The notes under the pieces were generated by a model that had not been told where the DNA came from, made no database searches, and saw only the letters and a list, made by a program, of their open reading frames with translations. Made by a program: the position numbers and the translations under genes. A stretch of DNA of 64,000 nt from Gymnorhina tibicen. Lineage: Eukaryota > Chordata > Aves > Passeriformes > Artamidae. Each line of letters begins with the position of its first letter. The first letter of the stretch is position 1. Shown piece after piece: positions 39,301 through 48,000 of the stretch. The DNA lies in contig VXAZ01000587.1 of the NCBI GenBank assembly GCA_013399875.1, positions 1,038,617-1,102,616 on the forward strand, in the 5' to 3' direction.

Positions 39301-41052
39301 GTATGGGCTATGTTGGCTCTGAGTGCTCACTTGCTATAAACTATAACCTATTCCATTAATAAAATTACTCTTGGAAATTCTTCTTTTTTTGACATATTCC
39401 CTGGCCAGTAGGAGTATATAACGTAGTGTTTATTTTGAGATAAATGCATGCAGGAGCCTGGGTCTGTCCAGGTCATGCATTATTTTCAGAAATGGTGCTG
39501 CATTGAATCAGAGTTAGTAATTTTGCCAGTGTAGCATACAGGTTATTTTATGCATGTAGATAATCCTGATTAGCATATTTGCAGGCTGTAATGTTCCCCT
39601 TTATCTTAAGAAATAAAGGTTTGCTACAAATATTCAGTAATTGTTTTTATCCAATTCAGAAAAGTTGGTCTTTTCACAGAAATAAGTGAAAAGTAAAGCT
39701 TGGGTGTAGAAATACATGACATGTTTTGAAAACACATTTTCAGAACAGAGAGCTTTAACTGAATTACAGATGACTTCTTATTTTGGATAGACAGAAAAGA
39801 TAAATAATTTAAAACATACTACTGATACCTAAGACAGTCATCATACAGCTGCTTACAGATTTGATATAAATTAGAACTCACAGTTCAACTGTGTTCAAAA
39901 TTGTAAGGTGTTGATGTTTTTTTGTAGATGGAAGATATAGCACAACAGGTTCTTTCTTTTTTTAAGTCTTAGCCTCCTGGGCAACTTTCAGATAGTTCAG
40001 AATTTTTTTCTCATTATTTCTTTGTCAGCTAACAGACAGTAATTATGTTCAATTGCTTTTAAGAATTATAAGCAACACATTGTGTTCATGTCAGTATCGT
40101 AAGGAAATACAAGGACTCTGTCTCCCAGTGTTCAATTTCTTTCAGTGAAAGGCCAGTCTTACATGATATTTAAAAATAAAAGGCTTTGTATTTTAGGGAA
40201 AAGATTTTTGTTCCCAGTGACATTCTAGGGGCTCAGGAGGGGTGTGCTACAACATACCGTAAGCAAAAACTCATTAGCTCCAGGGCAGCGAACATTCTCA
40301 GAGGTACCAGGACATCTTTATTAAAACAGTTCCTTGTGAGTTGAGTGTCCAGCCTCAAGGAAACTCAGCAGGAATTGAGTAGTGCATGCTACTTTTCCAC
40401 CACTCCCAGCCTGGTAACTATTGCTTTAAAGGCTTTAATTTTGCTCTGCAGCTTCTTAACAAAATTGTTTGATTGTGACTGTTGCTTGGTATGTTTTTGT
40501 GATGAACATGGTGGATTGGATTAAGCTTCAGTTTGGTTAATGCCTGTCAATGCTCACACTTCTGTCAGTGTCTGTAAATGAAACATAAACCTTTCCCTGA
40601 GTCTTATAGGGCACTTTGCTCCAAACTTGAGGTCAAATACAGGCCTACTTCATCTTACGCTGATGTGAAGGAAAGATTCGAGATAGCAGATCTGGATCTG
40701 GGTTCTTTACTGCTGTTTTGTCCTGTGTCACCTTGCCTGAATGAGTGAATGTACCATCAGTCTGAAAGTGCCAATTTCAAATGTTCCCCTAGGTTATACT
40801 TAAAAATGTTTTGTTATCACTTCTGAGTTCTTTAAGTTGTTAGTACACTGAGGACTTGAAATAACTGCTGTTTAACTTATTTATTCAGGTCATGTAATGT
40901 TTGCAGAAATAAAAATGGAGAATGGAAAATCAAAGGGCTGTGGAACAGTCAGATTTGACTCACCAGAATCTGCTGAAAAGGCCTGTAGGATAATGAACGG
41001 CATAAAAATCAGTGGCAGAGAAATTGATGTCCGCTTGGATCGCAATGCATAA
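24189..41052 (+). CDS. MYEF2: MYEF2, myelin expression factor 2 (hnRNP M-like, three RRMs)
   Basis: Nuclear RNA/ssDNA-binding protein of the hnRNP M family, described as a repressor of the myelin basic protein gene. I read 17 coding exons: 24189-24341 (gapped), 28719-28948, 30156-30208, 31486-31493, 31606-31699, 32573-32764, 33419-33572, 33979-34028, 34115-34178, 34327-34428, 34620-34670, 34745-34813, 35089-35187, 37450-37521, 38751-38953, 39062-39113, 40889-41052. All internal junctions are GT-AG and phase-compatible. The product would be about 602 residues (human about 600). Order: charged N-terminus; RRM1 (VFISNI...RGCGVVEF); a linker; RRM2 (IFVANLDF...RGMGTVTF); a long Gly/Met-rich linker; RRM3 (IFVRNLPF...KGCGTVRF) ending in VRLDRNA. 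Only exon 1 is uncertain because of the gap. Confidence 0.96.
24195..24286. other. assembly gap, 92 N
   Basis: Lies inside MYEF2 exon 1, six bases after the ATG. The gap length is probably an estimate: the downstream exon frame needs a length of 3n+1 (for example 91 or 94), not 92. Confidence 0.99.
24342..28718 (+). other. MYEF2: MYEF2 intron 1
   Basis: 4.38 kb, no coding sequence recognised. It contains a CR1 3' fragment at 28265-28465, about 250 bp before exon 2. Confidence 0.75.
28265..28465 (+). repeat. CR1 3' fragment in MYEF2 intron 1
   Basis: Reads ggcacaggttgcccagagtt, gccccatccctggaagtgtt, aggtcctttccaacccaaac and ends in attctaggattctgtgattc, the CR1 tail. The minus-strand ORF across it is an antisense shadow. 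Confidence 0.9.
28719..28948 (+). CDS. MYEF2: MYEF2 exon 2
   Basis: 230 nt. Charged region (NDETAKEGK), then [13 protein letters not shown] and the start of RRM1: RNP2 motif VFISNI followed by [16 protein letters not shown]. Acceptor aatgtag|G, donor AAAG|GTAACT. It ends with one base (G) that pairs with TT of exon 3 to give Val. Confidence 0.95.
30156..30208 (+). CDS. MYEF2: MYEF2 exon 3
   Basis: 53 nt encoding (V)[17 protein letters not shown] of RRM1. Acceptor tatgtag, donor AGG|GTAAGT. It ends in phase 0 exactly before the GCG of the RNP1 motif. Confidence 0.95.
31486..31493 (+). CDS. MYEF2: MYEF2 8-nt microexon (exon 4)
   Basis: GGTTGTGG, flanked by gatatag and a perfect GTAAGT donor. 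Inserted between exon 3 (phase 0 end) and exon 5 (starts T|GTGGTTGAA) it gives GGT TGT GGT GTG GTT, that is GCGVV, restoring the RNP1 consensus RGCGVVEF. Without it the frame breaks and three conserved residues are lost. A pyrimidine stretch (ttgttttctcttta) lies 25-40 nt upstream. Confidence 0.85.
31606..31699 (+). CDS. MYEF2: MYEF2 exon 5
   Basis: 94 nt encoding [19 protein letters not shown] and [12 protein letters not shown], completing RRM1. Acceptor tttctaag, donor GAG|GTATGT. Confidence 0.95.
32573..32764 (+). CDS. MYEF2: MYEF2 exon 6
   Basis: 192 nt, phase 0 to 0. Encodes the inter-RRM linker [16 protein letters not shown]...[18 protein letters not shown] and the RNP2 motif of RRM2 (STIFVAN). 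Acceptor gtttcag, donor AAT|GTAAGC. Confidence 0.95.
33419..33572 (+). CDS. MYEF2: MYEF2 exon 7
   Basis: 154 nt, body of RRM2: [18 protein letters not shown], then [10 protein letters not shown] (RNP1) and [10 protein letters not shown]. Donor ATAT|GTATCC, leaving one base for Ser. Confidence 0.95.
33979..34028 (+). CDS. MYEF2: MYEF2 exon 8
   Basis: 50 nt, end of RRM2: (S)[16 protein letters not shown]. Acceptor tttcttcag, donor ATG|GTAAGT. Confidence 0.95.
34115..34178 (+). CDS. MYEF2: MYEF2 exon 9
   Basis: 64 nt: [21 protein letters not shown], then the first base of Arg. Donor CCTC|GTGAGT. Ser/Lys composition; variable relative to the human segment. Confidence 0.92.
34327..34428 (+). CDS. 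MYEF2: MYEF2 exon 10
   Basis: 102 nt, phase 1 to 1, first of five symmetric Gly/Met-rich exons: [19 protein letters not shown] then [15 protein letters not shown]. Donor GGAG|GTAAAT. Confidence 0.93.
34620..34670 (+). CDS. MYEF2: MYEF2 exon 11
   Basis: 51 nt, phase 1 to 1: [17 protein letters not shown]. Acceptor tttaaag, donor GGCG|GTAGGT. Confidence 0.9.
34745..34813 (+). CDS. MYEF2: MYEF2 exon 12
   Basis: 69 nt, phase 1 to 1: [23 protein letters not shown]. Acceptor ttttacag, donor GGAG|GTAGTT. Confidence 0.92.
35089..35187 (+). CDS. MYEF2: MYEF2 exon 13
   Basis: 99 nt, phase 1 to 1: [20 protein letters not shown] then [13 protein letters not shown]. Acceptor ctctacag, donor ATGG|GTATGG. 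Confidence 0.92.
35188..37449 (+). other. MYEF2: MYEF2 intron 13
   Basis: 2.26 kb, with an antisense CR1 at 35820-36310. No further exon was recognised. Confidence 0.8.
35820..36310 (-). repeat. CR1 LINE in MYEF2 intron 13, antisense
   Basis: Reverse-oriented CR1: aggttggaaaagatcaccaa gtccaacc at its 3' end, then gggatggtgactccaccgct, tttttcctaatatccaatct aaacctccct, ctccttttctccaggctgaa caccccagctccctcagcc, and ttctggacacactccagcac ctcgatgtc. One of the best-preserved CR1 copies here. Confidence 0.92.
37450..37521 (+). CDS. MYEF2: MYEF2 exon 14
   Basis: 72 nt, phase 1 to 1: [24 protein letters not shown]. Acceptor tctgtttag, donor ATGA|GTAGGT. It matches the human SAMIGGFAG...MGPVGSG segment. 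Confidence 0.88.
38751..38953 (+). CDS. MYEF2: MYEF2 exon 15
   Basis: 203 nt. End of the Gly/Met linker ([40 protein letters not shown]), then [22 protein letters not shown], the RNP2 of RRM3. Acceptor ctctgtgcag, donor AAT|GTAAGC. Confidence 0.95.
39062..39113 (+). CDS. MYEF2: MYEF2 exon 16
   Basis: 52 nt: [17 protein letters not shown] of RRM3. Acceptor attctag, donor TGTG|GTATGT. Confidence 0.95.
40889..41052 (+). CDS. MYEF2: MYEF2 exon 17, last coding exon
   Basis: 164 nt: [23 protein letters not shown] (RNP1), then [28 protein letters not shown] and TAA. Acceptor tattcag. It matches the C-terminus of human MYEF2 residue for residue as I recall it. Confidence 0.97.
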
Positions 41053-41415
41053 TTTAGAACTGTGTGTTCAGGAACATTCCTATGTCTGTTTTAGCTTCTC
41101 TATCTTAGTAAGTCATTTTTAGTAACATTGTATGCTTACAAAAGCTGTAAAAAGGAACTTTTAAATCCCACCAGCCTTTAACAGTATAGTGTTTAATATA
41201 CTGTGATACTTGTTAACTGAATCTTACTATGTTTGGTTTTTAAAGACAATTTGCCTGATTTTTGTTGTTTTTTTAGAGGCACTGAGCACCTGCAGGTCCC
41301 TATAGACCGTGGATGCTTTGGATGCTTAGTGCCTTTGGAAAATTAGGCCAAGTGTCTCTAGTCATTCAGTTTAAATGAATGGTTATACTGTTTTTAATAA
41401 AATAAGCCATTTTCT
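41053..41415 (+). other. MYEF2: MYEF2 3' UTR
   Basis: About 360 nt from the stop to a poly(A) signal AATAAA at 41396-41401, with cleavage expected shortly after. The end point is inferred. Confidence 0.6.
41396..41401 (+). terminator. MYEF2: MYEF2 poly(A) signal
   Basis: AATAAA following a T run, the first canonical hexamer after the stop codon. Confidence 0.65.
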
Positions 41416-41443
41416 CTGTTAATCTCCAAATTGCATAGTGGGA

Positions 41444-41746
41444 TTTATTTAGTGTTTTCTGATTTTTATTTTTCCCCTCCCGTGTGTATCAGCATTGTAA
41501 TGTTAAAAGTAGATGTCTTTTTCAGAATTTTGGTTTTATATGTGCGTTGCAGTCATACTGTAATTCTTGACTCTAAAAGAAAGGGCTCCAATTAGGCTGT
41601 GATGTTTTTGTTCTACTTAATACTACTTTAATGACATGACTTAGTCCTGTATATAAGATTTAGAGCCCAGTGGGAGTTTGGAGTTGGTTTTTTTAAATTT
41701 TATTTTGACTAAATGAAGAAACTGATCTTTTTCTCCTGCTTTTATT
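41444..41746 (-). terminator. SLC24A5: SLC24A5 poly(A) signal candidates
   Basis: Four minus-strand AATAAA hexamers (tttatt on plus) at 41741-41746, 41699-41704, 41465-41470 and 41444-41449. The first is only 30 nt past the stop codon; the distal ones would bring the SLC24A5 transcript end to within a few dozen bases of the MYEF2 end, or overlapping it. Confidence 0.45.
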
Positions 41747-41775
41747 TTTTTCATCAGCATAATCACTGATTAAAG

Positions 41776-42098
41776 CTAGTTACCACAGACCCTTGTAGGA
41801 TTGTTTCCTATGATGCCAAGTTCATATAAAATTGATAATACAGTAAATACTAAGTACAGGACAAGACAAATTGTTCCCAATCTTTTATCTATTTTCCAGC
41901 CATTCAGGTGAACCGCCAGAAAAATAAAAACAACAGAACAGATAAGGGAAATGGCTGTGTATGTCAAACCATTGCTGTTCACTTCTATGGGTCCTGATGT
42001 ATTTATGAAGGCAGTTTTTATAAACCAGGGTATTCCCAAACAGAGCATATCAAATACATTGGATCCTACAATGTTAGACATAGCCATATCTCCGTTTC
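41776..42098 (-). CDS. SLC24A5: SLC24A5 exon 9 (last)
   Basis: 323 nt: [32 protein letters not shown], then membrane helices to [16 protein letters not shown] and TAG. It completes the alpha-2 repeat (GSNVFD). Acceptor cttttacag. Confidence 0.96.
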
Positions 42099-45000
42099 CT
42101 GTAAAAGAAGAAATACAAATAAGTTGGCTTAATTGTATCGCATGAAATTGCCAAACTGTTTTGGAGGAACAGACTGCCAGCCCTCAGTTTCTCACAGGGC
42201 ACCCTTTTCAGATTTTGCATCAAAAGAACTATAGTCACAATTCTACAGAACATGGTTTTGGGTACCACAACCATAGAAAGTCTCCCTAAATCACCAGCAT
42301 CTGCACAGTTGCACTTAAAATTAAGCTAGACAGGCTATTTTAAAGTCCAGTTACGTTTAAAATACCAAGACCTACAGTTGTGTTCTGCAGTAAAACTAAT
42401 ATTTGATCAACAACAAATAAACCAATCTAGAATACTTCTCTGAGATACTCTGAGAAGTTTTTAAGTGTCTGAGCCACAGCTTTTTCAGGTAAGCTATTTA
42501 TTTATTTTTAGTAAACTTAATTTCTAGAATCTGAGCCCAAATTTTGAGGTTACTCCTTGAATTTATCAAAATAGAATTCTTTTTTTTCTTAAAAGGTAGT
42601 ACCTTTTAAAGACGTCCATTGGCATGAACCTAAATACTAAAATCTTTACCTTTTCGAGCCACCAGCACACTTGCAACTGTATCTGGTACACTTGTTCCTG
42701 CTGCGAGTAATGTGAGACCCATTACTGACTCTGGGATTCCCAGCGTTTCACCTGCAGTTGAGAAATAAGGGTAGAAAATGCAAGTGCGGTTTTAGTTAGG
42801 TTTCATCCAAAGAAAGTGCTTTGGACTTTGTTTGCTTTAGAAAGAATCAGTAATCGTACACTAATTTCAAATGGAATGTGTCAGCTAACTTGACTACATG
42901 TGACGTGACTGAACCACAAAGCAGTTAAAACAAAGAGTAACAAAGAAATACCCTTTTCTTGTTCTTCGAGTCTCCAGTGGTCAAGAAATTAGCAATTATG
43001 ATTTTTTTCTCGCAGATAAAGTAGAAGTTTAAATAGCTAACAAATTACTACTCTTTTTTTTTTCTTTTTCCCCCTCAACTTCTAGAAAATACTAGAGTCT
43101 CTTTTACGGTTCTGGGCATCTCCGTGTTAGTGTTCAAAAGTCTCACAAAGCAATAACTCTTACAATTACCCTCTTTAATCCCCTCAGGGGGAGGGGAAAA
43201 AGCACATGAATTTTCTTGGGGAGGACAAGTCATTAAGATACTATGAGAATACTGTCTCAACTACATGCTTTTACCATTTCACTCCAATTAGAAAGTGATT
43301 TGGAAGAATCAATGTGCAGAATTTTTATATGACTTGCAAGTACAAGTAATCCCCTAGACGTGTGAGTTCCTTTAGGTAAATGCTCATTTAAATTAAAAAA
43401 AAAAAGTTTTAAACTGTTATTAAAAGGGCAGCTTATTTTTCCCTACTCTATTTTTCTTAGCCCCAAATGTCCTGTAACCATTTTAATTTCTAACTTAAAA
43501 GACAGGGATTCTTCAAAACCATTTTAGCAGTTGTACCATTCAGAAGCATCAATATGCTGAAGTATTTGATACCTCTTCTCAAGGCATGAAGTAATTAATT
43601 TTTCTTAAACTTTTTTGTTCACTAAAAAGTATCTTAATATTTTTTATTGTTGAAATCTGACTTCTTACTTGAAATATTTTGACACATTTAATAAGAGCAA
43701 TTTTATTTAAATAAGAGGCAGTACTCTAAGCTAGGTCAGCAATGCTTGTCTATTACTTACCAGCTTAGTCTAGAGCAGCCCAGTAAATTTATGTTTGATA
43801 CTGTTTGTTGGTTTCAGAGGGACTAACATGATCCTGTTGCAGAATTTGTACTCTCTTTATCCTTCCGTCACTCCTAATAGATTTGTAGGATGAGGGACCA
43901 ACAAATGAGCTTTTATAAACCATCCAGGCTGGAAAATAATGGTTCAAACCAAGGTGAAATATGAATGAACCAGCCTTCTGTACCCAACATTAGTTTCTAG
44001 CCCTCTGAAGGTTGTAAGACAGAATATAAACTCAGGAGAATCTAATTTTTCTTTTTATTAGATAGATTTATCTTCTATTTAATGTGTAGGGGTTTATTTT
44101 TTTTTCTGGCAACTGACCATAAAGACAGAATAGTCTTATTTTTCTAGGCTTTAGTTAACTTTGTGTATCAGTAGCAATGTGTTGCTAGAAGTAGTCAAGT
44201 TTTTTTGCCAGCAACAGAAAGGTGTACTAAGTTAGGTTTGTTCTTGACCATCCCAGTTTAGTCCCCAGCTATGATACCTTTGTGACATTCTGATAGGCTG
44301 ATTATGCAGTGATAGAACCTTTGAGTCAACCTTCACGAGAGCCTGGACTTGAATATAATGTGTGTGTAACTTGTAGTGTTTTAACATGTAAATAGAATAT
44401 AATTTACCTAGAAGTAGTGGGCCAAAGTCCCCAGTACTACCTGTGATGACTCTGGAAAGTGAACTAATACACTATCTGAATCTCCACCGTACCTTCTTTC
44501 ATGTGAATTAATGCTTTGTCTTGTAGAACAGCAATAATGTTGACTTGAATCCTGTTTCAAAGGCCTCTAGCATCCAGACAGTGAACCCTTGCTCTTTAGG
44601 TACAAGTGGGAAATTATTTGACCAAGGGGTTAACATGGTGGGTATAATCCCCAGCAATCTACTAGTAATTTCTCAAAAGGTTCACCCAATGTGTAGGTCT
44701 GCTTCTGCACTGAACAAGCAGTTATTCATATGTGAACGAGCAGAATGCTTGAGTAGGATTAGTAAGCTGTAATGTGAAAATGGCAAGCTTTGAAAAAATT
44801 CTGTAGTTCTAGTTTTGTTTTCTGCTTGTTCTTAAAATGGAAAACTGGATGTCTTTCAAGCTGACTGGAGAAACAATGAAATGAGGAGCACTTTAATACC
44901 TCAAAGTACTTTTAGGAGAGGGCTTTTACGTACATACAAGTTATTACCCCTTCTCTCACTTAAATGCAATCCTTTTACTGCTTCACTTCATGATGCAGAT

Positions 45001-48000
45001 TTGTAAGAGGTCTATATACACAGCCCAAGAATGTTTAATAAAGACATTTGAGAAGTTTTTTGGCAGTTAAATTTAATGCCAAATCTCTCACTATAAAGTT
45101 CCTGAAGAACACAGGTGTAGAAATAACGTATCTCTTCCAAAAACCTTGACCTCTAATTCCAGTCTTAGTGGATTTCATGTTTGTCAGCCTTCAGCATGAC
45201 AAGTTTATTGCTGTGTGTCTAATTGTTTTGCTTAATGAAGCAGTTTAATGAAACTCTCTGTTTTTAAAAATAGACTGGGTTTTTTGTAGCTACATAAAGT
45301 TCTTATTCATGTGATGGTAAGCAGTGTGCAGCAGCTAAATTCTGAAGTATTCCATCATTGGATAGAAGAGGGTGGCAAACTAAGCAGTCAAACGTAAATT
45401 TCTTTTGGTTTTGTTGTGTCTTTTTACAGCACAGTCTGAGTAGCTAAACTGACTGTTGCTTGTGGAAAGGGAAACCTCACAGAGAAACCTCACAACCTTT
45501 TCAGTGATTCTTGACTGGTAATAGCAACAACACTTTAGGTACCTACCTGCTATTGTTACCATCCATACAAGAACATAAGTTATTGCAGAAATCCATGCTG
45601 CTGAAATTAAAAATGTCACCATGAACCAGTTCCTCCAAAACTGTCTTCTGCAATCTGGTATAGTTAAATAGAGTAGTGTAATAATAGGAAGGGATAACAC
45701 CCACAAAATTCTCTTCATATCTGCTTCAGGCATGGTGAAGACATTTGGATGATCTGTTGAAGAAAAAGTAACTTTTAAATTGTAGCGTTAAGTTTGAATC
45801 CATAGCATACAGTATATTACTGTCCTCTACGTGTGAGAACACTGAAAAAAGGTGAAAAACACTTCTTGTTTCAACTGTAGTATTACCCTGTACGTACATG
45901 TCTCTGGACAAAATTCTGAAATCAAGTTACTTCTGGGGAGATTCTGCTTGTACTCAAGAAAAACATTTTTTCACAATGAGAATAATCACCAGTAAAATAA
46001 TCTCCCCAGGAAGTGGTGGATTCCCCAATGCTGGCCACTTCTAAGATTCAGCTGAACAGGTGCTGGCCCATCTGGGACCATGCTTTTGCCAGGAAAGGTT
46101 GGACCAGATGATCCTTGAGATCCCCTTCCAACCTAGTATTCTATGATTAAAATGTTCTTTATTACCACATCACCAGGAAGAGAACTAAGGTGGATGACAG
46201 TGAACTTCTTTATAAAGGTTTACCCATAACATTTACCAAGTCTAAGTACCAACTGCTCTTTTTTGCCTAAGAGGAAACATGACGTGTGGCCACATCACAG
46301 CTATCCCGTTAGTTCTGATATCATGCATATTTTGGGCTATGAACCTGCTGCTGTCATAAGGAAACTGTGTATATTAGTACAGTACTGGTGTGGCTTTCAG
46401 GTGATAGTGCATTTTACAAGCAGTGTTGCTGAGAAATTTCAAATATACATAGCAAAGACTGAAGTTCTAATACAACACAAATGAGCAACTATCCTTGCAT
46501 TCCTCTAGCAGCTAACTTCGTATGGAAACCACCACTCTGATTCTGCTGAATGTTATATTCCAGGTTAGAATAATGATCTGCTTAAATACTAGACTGGAGT
46601 TCTTTTGTGAGCAAAATCTTAATACTATCTCAGAGTCTGCTCTTGGTCAGAATTGACGCAGACAGGCATGCTAGAGACAGCTGTAATAATACCTATACCT
46701 TCAGAGATTTCATCGAGCCCGTGTAAGCTTGTTGAAAGTTGAGAGTAGTCCAGCTCATCTTGAAAAATCCCACTGTCTGTTCTTGACTGTTGACGAATTA
46801 GAGGTCCACTCTCTTCCCTCCATCCAACCAGTGGCTGCTGCTCGGCATTCTCTTCCATAGCTTTGGTAAAACACGTACAGCAGGGACTGAACTTTCTCAT
46901 GAGGTATTGGTTGATTTTAATGTCAAAACATAGTACCAGAACATAACACCCATATATCAATAATAGGGATGCACTTTCATACCTAGAATGAAAAACAAGT
47001 TTTATATAACATGTAGTATAAAAGAACCCAGTGGTTGGTGTAAGGAGAGAGAGAGAAAATTTGCATGAGTAGCAAAAGGAGAACACACAAAAGCATCTAT
47101 TTGCAATTGTATGGCTAATGTCATGGAAGTTTGTGAGTGTCCCCATGTCTTTCAGCAGTTTGATTAACTCCCCTCCCCTGCAGAATCTTGTTTGTGTATT
47201 GTATAGCTGCATGTTTTTCAGGGGATCTTACTGATTGAACATTTTCCTGATGTTTGCAAAATTGAGTCTTCATGTGATGCTTAAATTATAAACTTCAAGA
47301 GACTTAATGCTGGACCTGACTGTCTTGTTGAGATTACAGGAGTTTCAGTGTTGATGGAAGAGTTAAAACGTCAAAAACTCATGATCTCCTTCTGGCAGAC
47401 AAATGTTTTTCTGAACAATGCTGCTATGAAAGGAAAGGCTCAAAAGGAGTAAATGCTGAACACTAATTGCTATGCCAGAACAGTTGTGATAGAAATTGTG
47501 AAGTCTGTACAGACAAACCTATGCAGATCAAACTTCATAAATATGCAGAGTTTGAATGTTTAGGTAATAATCTTTGCAAGCATTGTGACTTTTTAAGTTT
47601 TTTAAAGCCAACAGGATGTTTATTTCTGTTAGTGAATGGCAGTTCAGGCTACTTGAAGTTTGGGGCTTGGGGATTTTCGTTTGTTTTTCAAAACACTGTC
47701 TCACAAATCTCCAGTCAACATGAATTCAACACTACTTGTGCTCTTACCAGTAAATTCTGTTGTCAGATATCATCGCAAGGACCGCTGCTGCACTGATGGT
47801 GTAGGCCAGACAGTCTCTGAACAGCGGCCAACAGGATAGCCTCGAAACCTGCAGATCAGTCATGTACTTTTCTTAAACCTCTCTGTAATACTTTCACTAA
47901 GTGCTGTAAATGCTGCATCAATATGTTGTTTCTATATTATGTAAAGATTAAAGATTCTTAGGAATGACTTAAGTATGATATTTAACAAGTTAGTGTTTTT

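Noticed and set aside
46625..46698. 25-codon extension of SLC24A5 exon 6
   Set aside because: The donor GAAG|GTATAG and the phase of exon 7 show it is intron.
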